Below are positions 33,176 through 40,767 of a stretch of DNA of 64,000 bases, piece after piece (the stretch's first letter is position 1; each line of letters opens with the position of its first letter). Source of the DNA: Bradyrhizobium campsiandrae (GTDB taxonomy: Bacteria; Pseudomonadota; Alphaproteobacteria; Rhizobiales; Xanthobacteraceae); contig NZ_JAANIH010000011.1 of assembly GCF_014529705.1 (NCBI RefSeq), positions 104,458 to 168,457 of the forward strand, written 5' to 3'. The translations under genes and the position numbers were made by a program. The notes under the pieces were generated by a model. It was not told the DNA's origin. It searched no databases and saw only the letters and a program-made list of their open reading frames with translations.

Positions 33176-33775
33176 ATGAGCGAAGACGTGGAGCTCGAAG
33201 GCAAGAAGCTCGAAATCGTGAAATATGCGTTCGGCCGGTTCTACGAGAGCGGCTTTCACGCGACGAGCATGGAAGCAGCACTCGCCGGAAGCGGCATATC
33301 CAAGCGGACGCTCTACAAATATTTCCTGTCGAAGGCAGACCTGATCGAGGCCGTGCTGACGCTCTATGGCGAGGCCGTCGTGCAGCAGCTCTTCGGTCCG
33401 GTCGCACATATCAGCGAGCCCCGGGAGCAGATCGTCGCGTTCTTCGATGTGCGCAAGGTCGCCGGCAGGATGCTGACACGCGGCTGCCTCGGCGTGAAGG
33501 CTGCGCAGGAATATGCGGGAAAAGATGCGGATATCGTCGCGCTCGGGCGATGCGCAGCGTCGCTTGGGGAGGCGAAATTCCTCGAGCTTTGCAAGCAGGC
33601 AGGCTTCGCCGAGCCCGCACGTGTCGCCAAACAGCTCAACCTGATTTTTCAAGGCGCGCTGTCGCTTTCTCACACGTTGGGGGACACTTCACCCTTCATG
33701 CTGGCAAAGGACATGGCGTCGGCCGTTTTGGATAACGCCGCGGCGCGCCGCAAGGGCACGGCATCGAAGCACTAG
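33176..33775 (+). CDS. TetR-family transcriptional repressor
   Basis: A 199-residue regulator. The N-terminal HTH domain runs from KLEIVKYAFGRFYESGFHAT through SMEAALAGSGISKRTLYKYF and LSKADLIEAV, the usual TetR pattern. The C-terminal ligand-binding helices (RGCLGVKAAQEYAGKDADI) have no close family pattern. It lies 18 bp before the haloalkane dehalogenase and is divergent from the LolA-like gene. Two identical-arm palindromes lie about 55-103 bp upstream, consistent with autoregulation and induction by a substrate of the dehalogenase or hydrolase. Inducer identity is inference. Confidence 0.88.
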   Translation: MSEDVELEGKKLEIVKYAFGRFYESGFHATSMEAALAGSGISKRTLYKYFLSKADLIEAVLTLYGEAVVQQLFGPVAHISEPREQIVAFFDVRKVAGRMLTRGCLGVKAAQEYAGKDADIVALGRCAASLGEAKFLELCKQAGFAEPARVAKQLNLIFQGALSLSHTLGDTSPFMLAKDMASAVLDNAAARRKGTASKH

Positions 33776-33793
33776 AATCCGACAGGTGAGCAC

Positions 33794-34675
33794 ATGAGTG
33801 ATGCAGCGCTACCCAAGAAGACCGCCAACATTCTCGGCAAGAGGATGGCCTATTATGATGAGGGTCAGGGCGTTCCGATCGTCTTCCTTCACGGAAATCC
33901 CACGTCGTCCTATCTCTGGCGAGACGTCATCGCCGAGCTTCACGGCTGTGGCCGCCTCATCGCGCCCGATCTGATCGGAATGGGTGAGTCCGAGAAACTG
34001 CCTGATCCCGGCCCAAAGACCTACACGTTCGAGACGCACCGGACCTATCTTTGGACGCTGATCAACGAGCTTGTCGGACCACGCGAGAAGATCGTGCTGG
34101 TCATTCACGACTGGGGTTCGGCGCTGGGGTTCAACTGGGCCTATAGCCACCCCAACAGGGTCGCGGGGATCGCCTATATGGAGGCGATCGTCAGCCGGTA
34201 CCCCAAGTGGGACGACTGGAGCCCGACCGCCATTCCGCTGTTCCAGGGCTTCCGCTCGGACAAGGGCGAAGACATGATCCTGGATCAGAACATGTTTGTC
34301 GAGCGCGTGTTGTTTGGCTCGATTCTGCGCGGGCTGTCGGAGCCGGAAAAGACCGAATATCGCAAGCCGTTCCTGAAGCGCGAGGATCGCTGGCCGACAT
34401 TGTCATGGCCGCGACAATTGCCGATCGAAGGCGAGCCGCTGCATATCGTAGATATGGTCGACGTCTATTCGGCATGGATGGCCGAGAACGAGATTCCAAA
34501 ATTGTTCATCAACGGCGATCCCGGTGCGATCCTGCATGGCGCACGCCGCGAGTTTTGCCGCGGATGGAAAAATCAGGATGAGGTTACCGTGAAGGGGCGG
34601 CATTTCCTCCAGGAGGATTCCGGCGCGGAGATCGGGCGTTCGATCAGGTCGTGGCTCGGCAAGCACAAGCTTTAG
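33794..34675 (+). CDS. Haloalkane dehalogenase, HLD-II type, LinB-like
   Basis: A 293-residue alpha/beta hydrolase that would replace halogen on a haloalkane with hydroxyl. The full HLD-II catalytic set is visible: nucleophile Asp106 with halide-binding Trp107 (VIHDWGSALGF), second halide-binding Asn35 (HGNPTSSYLWR), acid Glu130 (GIAYMEAIV) and base His270 (GRHFLQEDS). Further LinB-like blocks are PTLSWPRQLPI, PKLFINGDPGA and the N-terminal RMAYYDEGQG. The block similarity is closer to LinB than to the DbjA enzyme known from B. japonicum. Length fits the family (about 290-310) and no signal peptide is seen. It follows tetR by 18 bp, so it is probably repressed without substrate. Natural substrates cannot be deduced. 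Confidence 0.88.
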   Translation: MSDAALPKKTANILGKRMAYYDEGQGVPIVFLHGNPTSSYLWRDVIAELHGCGRLIAPDLIGMGESEKLPDPGPKTYTFETHRTYLWTLINELVGPREKIVLVIHDWGSALGFNWAYSHPNRVAGIAYMEAIVSRYPKWDDWSPTAIPLFQGFRSDKGEDMILDQNMFVERVLFGSILRGLSEPEKTEYRKPFLKREDRWPTLSWPRQLPIEGEPLHIVDMVDVYSAWMAENEIPKLFINGDPGAILHGARREFCRGWKNQDEVTVKGRHFLQEDSGAEIGRSIRSWLGKHKL

Positions 34676-35076
34676 CTTCGCGCGCGCTTCACCCGCTCCC
34701 GCAGCCTCGCTCCGAACGCGTCCTTGATCGCGCGCACAAACGGCGCCTTATTCCTCGCACCACCGCTGCAGACTAGCTCATTCAAAAATGACGGCGTTGC
34801 TGCGGATCGGGAATCGATCAAGACAGCGCTCAAGACATGGACAGGCGGCGAAGCTTCAGCAGCGCGAAAACTGAAGCTGTTCGAGGATCGCCTTGTCGAT
34901 CTTGCCTGTGAACGGCTTGCGACCTTCAACTGATTCGAGCACGCCACCTCAAGTTTCTTACGCTGTTGCCGAATGAGATTGACGATGGTCTTGGCGCTCT
35001 CGCCATCGTTCTTGCGGGCTATCTACTCAATTTCCTCGTTCGGGAATCGCGAAATTCGCCGTCAACGTTTGCCCCT

Positions 35077-35098
35077 AGATACCAGCAAAAATACCAGC
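35077..35098. repeat. 22-bp direct repeat, right copy
   Basis: GATACCAGCAAAAATACCAGCA, one mismatch to the left copy at 30897-30918. Same orientation, about 4.2 kb apart. Confidence 0.65.
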
Positions 35099-35180
35099 AA
35101 AACGATCGGCTGCAGCGGGCGCTTCCGCGAACTTTTACTAACGTTTTCAAATGCGCCGCCCAAATTCCACTGAAAAATCA

Positions 35181-35193
35181 GGAATCGAACCAG
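35181..35193. repeat. Extra copy of the tRNA-Leu T-arm sequence
   Basis: GGAATCGAACCAG is identical to part of the tRNA gene's T arm (35244-35256) and lies 50 bases outside it. A shorter copy (11 bases) is at 31013. These look like scars of earlier recombination. Confidence 0.45.
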
Positions 35194-35229
35194 GGTCGCA
35201 AGCTATTGTTATTGCTTATGTTTTATACT

Positions 35230-35314
35230 TGGTGCCCCTGGCCGGAATCGAACCAGCACTCCTTGCGGAACTCGATTTTGAGTCGAGCGCGTCTACCAGT
35301 TCCGCCACAGGGGC
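35230..35314 (-). tRNA. tRNA-Leu (anticodon CAA)
   Basis: An 85-nt class II tRNA on the minus strand, starting GCCCCTG and ending CAGGGGCACCA with an encoded CCA. The acceptor arms pair perfectly (GCCCCTG/CAGGGGC). The D arm contains TGGCGGAACTGGTAGACGC, the anticodon loop is CTCAAAA (anticodon CAA) with stem CTCGA/TCGAG, and the T loop is GGTTCGATTCC. It has the long variable arm expected for leucine. Its 3' end is copied at 30822-30837. Confidence 0.95.
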
Positions 35315-35474
35315 CCTCGGTCGGCCCCTCCGGAAGGAGAGCGTCGCGAAGCCGGCGGACTATAGCCATGGGAAGGACGCGGTCAACCCGCGCCAAAGTG
35401 ATGTCAGCCGTTCTCGACAGGGAGCTGGGCCGGGGCTAGAGGCTTAAACCAAAGCTCCAGCCGGAGAGACCGCC

Positions 35475-36017
35475 GTGACGACCCAGAGTGCCGCAATATC
35501 AGCGTTTCGCCCCGCCGCCGGTGGCCCCGCGTTGACCGCCTCGCTGGCCGTGACCCTGATCGCGGCGGCGACGATCGCGGGGGCCTGGTTCTTCCAGCTG
35601 GTCCTGCAGATCCTGCCCTGTCCGCTCTGTCTCGAGCAGCGTTATGCCTATTACGTCGCGATCCCGCTCGGTGCGCTTACGGCACTGGCGGCGCGGGGCG
35701 GGGCGCCGCGGGCGCTGCTGCTGGCGGGGCTCGCAATCCTTGCGCTGGTGGTGCTCGCCAATGCCGGCCTCGGCACCTATCACGCGGGCGTCGAATGGGG
35801 GTTCTGGAAGGGGCCGACCGATTGCACGGGTCCTGTCGGCAATCTCGGCAGTGCCGGCGACCTGCTGTCCCGGCTCGACACCGTCAAGGTGGTACGCTGC
35901 GACGAGGTGCAGTGGCGCTTCCTCGGCCTCTCGCTCGCCGGCTACAATGTGCTGATCTCGCTGCTGATGGCCGCGATCGCCGGCTGGGGATTCGTGAAGA
36001 CCGCGCAGAGGGCCTAG
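35475..36017 (+). CDS. dsbB: Disulfide bond formation protein B
   Basis: A 180-residue inner-membrane protein that reoxidises the periplasmic thiol oxidase DsbA using quinone. The first redox pair is CPLC in LPCPLCLEQRYAYY. The second periplasmic loop has two more cysteines (PTDCTGPVG and VVRCDEVQW). Four membrane helices are visible. The start is GTG 35475 with CGGAGAGACC upstream. Length fits DsbB. It is convergent with the next Liv gene on the minus strand, which ends at its stop codon (36014 versus 36017 overlap). Confidence 0.88.
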   Translation: MTTQSAAISAFRPAAGGPALTASLAVTLIAAATIAGAWFFQLVLQILPCPLCLEQRYAYYVAIPLGALTALAARGGAPRALLLAGLAILALVVLANAGLGTYHAGVEWGFWKGPTDCTGPVGNLGSAGDLLSRLDTVKVVRCDEVQWRFLGLSLAGYNVLISLLMAAIAGWGFVKTAQRA

Positions 36018-36745
36018 ATCGCGCTTTCACCTTCGTGCTGGAAGCCCAGATAGCTTGCCGCCACCCGCTCATTCGCTGCGATGTCGCTGGCCTTGCCGCT
36101 GAGCACGAACTCGCCGAGCTCCATCACATAGGCCCGGTCGGCGATCTTGAGCGCAGCTTGCGCGTTCTGCTCGACCAGCAGCACGGAGACGCCGCTGGCC
36201 TTGAGCTCGCTGACGATGCGGAAGATATCGGCGACGATGATCGGCGCGAGCCCGAGGCTCGGCTCGTCCAGCATCAACAGCTTTGGCTCACCCATCAGCG
36301 CGCGGCCCATCGCGAGCATCTGCTGCTCGCCGCCGGACAGTGTGCCGGCGAGCTGCTTGCGCCGCTCCTTCAGGCGCGGAAACTGCGCGTAGATCCGCTC
36401 GATCGAGGCCTTCGCCCGGCTCCGCTCGATGCGGAAAGCACCCAGCTCGAGATTGTCCTCGACATTCATGGTGACGAACAATTCGCGGTGCTCGGGGACC
36501 AACCCGAGCCCCATCGCAACGCGGTCCTCGATGTCGAGCTGCGCCAGGTCCTGGCCGGCAAAGGCGACGCGGCCCTTCAGCGGCAAAACGCCCATGATCG
36601 CCGACAGCAGCGTGGTCTTGCCGGCGCCGTTGGCGCCGACGATGGTGACGATCTCGTTCTGGCCGACTTGAAGCGAAACCGAGCGCACGGCCTCGACCTT
36701 GCCATAGGCGACATGCGCGTCGGTGACTGACAACAGCGCGCTCAT
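36014..36745 (-). CDS. livF: Liv-type ABC transporter ATP-binding protein LivF
   Basis: A 243-residue ATPase of the branched-chain/aromatic or amide ABC importer group. Walker A GANGAGKTT, signature LSGGEQQMLAMGRAL, and Walker B KLLMLDEPSLGLAP are intact. Its start overlaps the LivM-LivG fusion stop (ATGA). It is the last gene of the three-gene transporter set 39559-36014. No binding-protein gene is in this cluster, so the substrate is unknown. Confidence 0.9.
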   Translation of the reverse strand: MSALLSVTDAHVAYGKVEAVRSVSLQVGQNEIVTIVGANGAGKTTLLSAIMGVLPLKGRVAFAGQDLAQLDIEDRVAMGLGLVPEHRELFVTMNVEDNLELGAFRIERSRAKASIERIYAQFPRLKERRKQLAGTLSGGEQQMLAMGRALMGEPKLLMLDEPSLGLAPIIVADIFRIVSELKASGVSVLLVEQNAQAALKIADRAYVMELGEFVLSGKASDIAANERVAASYLGFQHEGESAI

Positions 36746-38511
36746 GCCGCCACTCCGAGATAGGCCTTGATCACTTCGGGATTGGTCTTGATCGTGGCGG
36801 GTGTGCCTTCCGCGATCTTGGTGCCGAAATCGAGCACCACGATGCGGTCGGCGAGGTTCATCACGAAGCCCATGTCGTGTTCGACCAAAAGGACGGACAT
36901 GCCGCCGTCGCGCAAGTCGCGCAGCAGCTTGGCGAGCTGCTGCTTCTCCATGTGGCGCAGGCCCGCGGCCGGCTCGTCGAGCAGCAGCAGCAGCGGGTCG
37001 ACGCAGAGCGCGCGCGCGATCTCGACGATACGCTGCTGGCCGAGCGACAGCGAGCCTGCGAGCTGATGCATCTGGTCAGTGAGCCCGACGCGCTCGATCT
37101 GCCGCGCCGCTTCCGCCAGCAGTTTTGCCTCGTCGGCCCGGTCGAGCCGCAGCATCGCGGCGACGGGACCGGAATGGCCGCGCAGATGCGCGCCAATGGC
37201 AACGTTCTCCAGCACGGTCATGTCGGGCACCAGCTTGACGTGCTGGAAGGTCCTGCTGATGCCGAGCTTGACGATCTCCTGCGGCGGCGCGCGATCGACC
37301 TTCCTGCCGAGCACCGAGATCGAGCCCGAGGTTGCCGACAGCACGCCGGTGATCAGGTTGAAGGTGGTGCTCTTGCCGGCGCCGTTCGGTCCGATCAGCG
37401 CGACGATCTCGCGGGCCTGAACGTCGAAGGAGACGTTGTTGACCGCGACCACGCCGCCGAACTGTTTTCGCGCTTTTTCGACCTGAAGGAGGATGCTGGC
37501 CTCGCCGGATGCGCGCGGACGCTGCTCCAGCTTCAGCGAGGTATCGGGTTTCCTGCCGCCGGACCTTTCGGGCAGGAACGACATCAGCCAGGGCCAGACG
37601 CCGCCGGGCGCAAGCTGCAGCAGCGCCACCAGCATGATGCCGAACACGATGGTCTCGACCTGGCCGGAGCCGGGCAGGATCAGCGGCAGATAGCTCTGCA
37701 GCACTTCTTTCAGGACCACGACGATCGCCGCGCCCAGCACGCCGCCCCAGACATAGCCGGCGCCGCCGACCACCGCGATGAAGAGATATTCGATGCCGGC
37801 CTGCGCTCCGAACGGCGTCGGATTCACCGCGCGCTGCAAATGCGCGTAGAGCCAGCCGGACAGGCCGGCGAGCACGGCGGCGTGGATGAACACCAAGAGC
37901 TTGGCGCGCGGCGTATGCACGCCGAAGGCTTCGGCCGCGACATGGCCGCGGCGGAGCGCACGGATGGCGCGGCCGGTGCGGGAATCCAACAGGTTCATCG
38001 TCAGCAGAGCCGAGAGGATCACCGCGACCCAGATCGCAAAATAGATCGAGCCCGGTGAGAGCATCCTGAACGAGCCGATCGACAGCGGCGGGATCGCCGA
38101 GATGCCGTCGTTGCGGCCCAAGACCTCCAGCTTGCTGAACAGGTAGAACAGGCCGAGCCCCCAGGCCAGCGTGCCGAGCGGCAGATAATGGCCGGAGAGG
38201 CGGACCGTGACCAGGCCGAGCAGCACCGCCAGCAAACCGCTGACCACGAGGGACAGCGGCAAGGTCAGCCAGGGCGACAGGCCGTACGCCGTCGTCAGCA
38301 GCGCCGTGGTGTAGGCGCCGAAGCCGACAAAGGCGGCTTGGCCGAACGAGGTCAGGCCGCCGACGCCCGTCAGCAGCACGAGGCCCATCGCGACCAGCGC
38401 AGAAAGGCCGATATTGTCGAGCAGCACGATCCAGAACGGCGGCATTCCCGGGACGAACGGGATCGCGGCCATGACAAACGCGAAGACGAGGATGGGAAGA
38501 CGGCTCTGCAT
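36742..38511 (-). CDS. Fused LivM permease and LivG ATP-binding protein
   Basis: A 589-residue fusion. Residues 1 to about 320 are a LivM-type permease (eight or so helices, [20 protein letters not shown] and the [14 protein letters not shown] [20 protein letters not shown] loop). Residues about 345-585 are a LivG ATPase with Walker [10 protein letters not shown], signature [15 protein letters not shown] and Walker [15 protein letters not shown]. Fusion of these two is known in other proteobacteria; separate genes are used in the second Liv cluster of this window. It should pair with LivH and LivF at the inner membrane. Confidence 0.88.
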   Translation of the reverse strand: MQSRLPILVFAFVMAAIPFVPGMPPFWIVLLDNIGLSALVAMGLVLLTGVGGLTSFGQAAFVGFGAYTTALLTTAYGLSPWLTLPLSLVVSGLLAVLLGLVTVRLSGHYLPLGTLAWGLGLFYLFSKLEVLGRNDGISAIPPLSIGSFRMLSPGSIYFAIWVAVILSALLTMNLLDSRTGRAIRALRRGHVAAEAFGVHTPRAKLLVFIHAAVLAGLSGWLYAHLQRAVNPTPFGAQAGIEYLFIAVVGGAGYVWGGVLGAAIVVVLKEVLQSYLPLILPGSGQVETIVFGIMLVALLQLAPGGVWPWLMSFLPERSGGRKPDTSLKLEQRPRASGEASILLQVEKARKQFGGVVAVNNVSFDVQAREIVALIGPNGAGKSTTFNLITGVLSATSGSISVLGRKVDRAPPQEIVKLGISRTFQHVKLVPDMTVLENVAIGAHLRGHSGPVAAMLRLDRADEAKLLAEAARQIERVGLTDQMHQLAGSLSLGQQRIVEIARALCVDPLLLLLDEPAAGLRHMEKQQLAKLLRDLRDGGMSVLLVEHDMGFVMNLADRIVVLDFGTKIAEGTPATIKTNPEVIKAYLGVAA

Positions 38512-38518
38512 TGTGGCG

Positions 38519-39559
38519 TCAGTCCTTCTCTTCTTCGACCGCGGGCGCAGCCAGCGAGCGCAGCAGCAGCACGGGAATCAGGAGCATGAACACGATCACC
38601 TCCTTGTAGTTGGAGGCATAGAAGGACGAGAACGCCTCGACGGTGCCGACGAACAGGGCCGCCACCGCCGTGAGCGGATAGCTGACGAGACCGCCGATGA
38701 TCGCGGCGACGAAGCCCTTCAGGCCGATCAGGAAGCCGCTGTCATAATAGAGCGTCGTGATCGGCACGATCATGATGCCCGACAGCGCGCCGATGACGGA
38801 CGCCAGCAGGAAGGCGATCTGGCCCGACAGCGTGGTGCGGATGCCGGCGAGCCGCGCCCCGAGCCGGTTGACGGCGGTGGCGCGTAGCGCCTTGCCGTAG
38901 AGCGTCAGGCCGAAGAACAGCCAGAGGCCGACGATAAAGGCGATGGTGATGCCGTAGACCGTGAGGCTCTGGCCGGTGAAGCGCAGCGAGCCCGCGGTAA
39001 AGGCGCCCGACAGCACCGCCGGTCCGCGCTGGCCCTCGGCGCCGAAGAACAACAGGCCGAGGCCCTGAAGTGCCAGATGCGTGCCCACTGATGCGATCAG
39101 CAGCACCAGCACCGAGGTGTGCGCCAGCGGCTGGAACGCGACGCGGTAGAGATAGAGGCCGATCATGGCGACGATCACCAGCGACAGCGCGATGCAGACC
39201 GCGACGGGCGGCTTCTGCGCCGCGAAGTAAATCGTCAGCGCGAGCACGGCGGCCGGCAACACGATGTTGGCGAGAACGCTGCGCAGGATCAGCCGGCCAT
39301 GCAGCGCCTTGCGGGCCACAAACAGGTCGAAGGCGCAGGCGGCGATGCCCATGGCCAGCGCCAGCTTGGCCGTGCCCGGCATCTGGCCCGAGGCCAGCGA
39401 GGCGTAGGTCAGCGCGCCATAGGTGACGAACTCGCCCTGCGGGATGAGGATGACGCGGGTGACGGCGAACACCAGCACCAGCGCCAGGCCGAGCAGCGCA
39501 TAGATCGCGCCATTGGTGATGCCGTCCTGCAGCAGGAACAGCATGATGGTGGTGTTCAA
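38519..39559 (-). CDS. livH: Liv-type ABC transporter permease LivH
   Basis: A 346-residue inner-membrane permease starting MNTTIMLFLLQDGITNGAIY, the usual LivH opening. The loop with GKALRATAVNRLGARLAGI contains the EAA-like ATPase contact. It is about 50 residues longer than the other LivH here (292), mostly in an extended central part with additional helices (ILPAAVLALTIYFAAQKPPV). First gene of the leftward unit; the region upstream holds the perfect ATATTTGATA palindrome. Confidence 0.88.
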   Translation of the reverse strand: MNTTIMLFLLQDGITNGAIYALLGLALVLVFAVTRVILIPQGEFVTYGALTYASLASGQMPGTAKLALAMGIAACAFDLFVARKALHGRLILRSVLANIVLPAAVLALTIYFAAQKPPVAVCIALSLVIVAMIGLYLYRVAFQPLAHTSVLVLLIASVGTHLALQGLGLLFFGAEGQRGPAVLSGAFTAGSLRFTGQSLTVYGITIAFIVGLWLFFGLTLYGKALRATAVNRLGARLAGIRTTLSGQIAFLLASVIGALSGIMIVPITTLYYDSGFLIGLKGFVAAIIGGLVSYPLTAVAALFVGTVEAFSSFYASNYKEVIVFMLLIPVLLLRSLAAPAVEEEKD

Positions 39560-39645
39560 GACCGGACGCTCCCCCTCGAAGATTAGGGACCGGTCGCCGC
39601 GATTGCGGTGGATGGTCCCCTCACAGCCATTGAAATACGCTGACG

Positions 39646-39679
39646 ATATTTGATATGGTCCATAACAATTATCAAATAT
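39646..39679. promoter_or_regulatory. Perfect palindrome between livH and marR, probable MarR operator
   Basis: ATATTTGATA (39646-39655) and TATCAAATAT (39670-39679) are perfect 10-bp arms around 14 bases. It is A+T-rich in a GC-rich context and lies 60 bp from the MarR start and 87 bp from the livH start, so it could control both. Confidence 0.65.
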
Positions 39680-39738
39680 AACATCAAGGGTGGGCGGACG
39701 ACCCGTCCCGAATTTAACGGGATTACGAGCACGAGGCG

Positions 39739-40260
39739 ATGACCGTTTCCAAAACCGCTGAAAAGTCCTCTGAAAAGGCTGGTGACGCCGCCAAGGGCCG
39801 CAAGGACACTGCCGAAGGCCTGCCCGAGGCGCTTCAGCTCGGCGAGCTTTCCGAGCAGCTCGGCTACGTGCTGAAGCGGGCGCAGCTCAAGGTGTTCGAG
39901 AACTTCCTGCGTTGCATGGCCTCGCTCCAGCTCACCCCGGCGCAGTTCTCGGTGCTGCTGCTGGTGGAGAAGAACCCCGGCCGGAATCAGACCGAGATCG
40001 CCTCCACCCTGGGCATCCTGCGGCCGAACTTCGTCGCCCTGCTCGACAATCTCGAGAGCCGCGACCTCTGCGCCCGGATCCGCTCCACCAACGACCGCCG
40101 CTCGCACATCCTGGTCCTGACCGACAAGGGCAAGGCCGTGCTGACGCGCGCCAAGAAGCTGGTCGCCACCAAGCACGAGTCGCGGCTCAACGAGCTGCTG
40201 GGCCAGGCCAATCGCGAAGCCCTGCTCGAGATGCTCTCGAAGATCGCCAACGAGTTTTGA
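39739..40260 (+). CDS. MarR-family transcriptional regulator
   Basis: A 173-residue winged-helix regulator. After a Lys/Ala-rich N-terminal tail of about 30 residues, the core runs from LPEALQLGELSEQLGYVLKR to the recognition region NQTEIASTLGILRPNFVALLDNLESRDLCARIRSTNDRRS, with the wing residues DRRS. The C-terminal helix pair makes the dimer. It is divergent from the Liv transporter; many MarR proteins of this layout control uptake or breakdown of aromatic acids. It probably binds the palindrome upstream. Confidence 0.85.
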   Translation: MTVSKTAEKSSEKAGDAAKGRKDTAEGLPEALQLGELSEQLGYVLKRAQLKVFENFLRCMASLQLTPAQFSVLLLVEKNPGRNQTEIASTLGILRPNFVALLDNLESRDLCARIRSTNDRRSHILVLTDKGKAVLTRAKKLVATKHESRLNELLGQANREALLEMLSKIANEF

Positions 40261-40392
40261 GCGGGGCCGTCATTCTCGCCCGCGCGTGCGAGCGCGCCCC
40301 CGGAATCTCGTCGCATGGGTGCGGCCGTCATGCCTTGGGCGTAGCTCCGTCGGCGTCCGACGGAATGATGCGCTGCATATAGAAAATGATGC

Positions 40393-40421
40393 TTGAAACA
40401 TCACTTTGCGTGCTCTACGCT
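40393..40421 (+). promoter_or_regulatory. Possible sigma-70 promoter of the HTH-ehr unit
   Basis: TTGAAA (40393-40398), 17 bases, TACGCT (40416-40421). It lies 37 bp before the GTG of the HTH gene. Confidence 0.4.
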
Positions 40422-40457
40422 TGCTAAATCAATCACTGTAATTGCCACGGACAGCCC

Positions 40458-40733
40458 GTGATCACCGCCGCGCAGCTTCGAGCCGCCCGTGCCCTGCTGA
40501 GGATCGATCAGCGCGAACTCGCTCAGCTCTGTTCGCTGTCGCTGCCGACGATCCAGCGCATGGAGGCTTCCGAAGGGCTGATCCGCGGCAATGTCGATTC
40601 CCTGGTGAAGCTGGTCGAGGCGCTATCGGTTGCCGGCGTCGAACTGATCGCCGAAGGGGCGACCTCGAGCGCCGGGGGCCGCGGTGTGCGGCTGAAGTCT
40701 CCACCCCCGAGCGCGGGCGGCCAACAGCGATGA
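40458..40733 (+). CDS. Small helix-turn-helix (XRE-like) regulator
   Basis: A 91-residue protein. The start MITAAQLRAARALLRIDQRE leads to the HTH LAQLCSLSLPTIQRMEASEG typical of phage-repressor-like DNA-binding domains. A low-complexity Gly/Pro/Ser tail follows (SAGGRGVRLKSPPPSAGG). The GTG start has no strong ribosome site. It lies only 34 bp before the first hyf-like gene, so it may be a local regulator co-transcribed with the membrane complex. Confidence 0.75.
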   Translation: MITAAQLRAARALLRIDQRELAQLCSLSLPTIQRMEASEGLIRGNVDSLVKLVEALSVAGVELIAEGATSSAGGRGVRLKSPPPSAGGQQR

Positions 40734-40767
40734 CGGCGCGCGCGCGGATCATGATCGAGGAGCGGCC

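Larger units (their letters stand above)
34676..35229. other. Right junction of island-like segment, no intact gene
   Basis: A 554-bp region between the dehalogenase and tRNA-Leu. It is A+T-richer from about 34960. On the minus strand it contains short peptide-like stretches (near 34860-34935 a GRKPFTGKIDKAILEQ-like piece, and near 34940-35010 a DGESAKTIVNLIRQQRKK piece) in different frames, which look like decayed coding sequence. It also has the 22-bp repeat (35077-35098) and a T-arm copy GGAATCGAACCAG (35181-35193). The site where an integrase gene would be expected holds none. Confidence 0.5.

Noticed and set aside
34672..34947. Small opposing open frames between the dehalogenase and the tRNA
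   Set aside because: No ribosome site or protein-like pattern in either; they look like decayed or non-coding DNA.
35151..35447. Plus-strand frame starting in the island junction and reading VPLAGIEPALLAELDFESSA
   Set aside because: This is the antisense of tRNA-Leu plus flanks; the peptide is a well-known false protein from tRNA genes.
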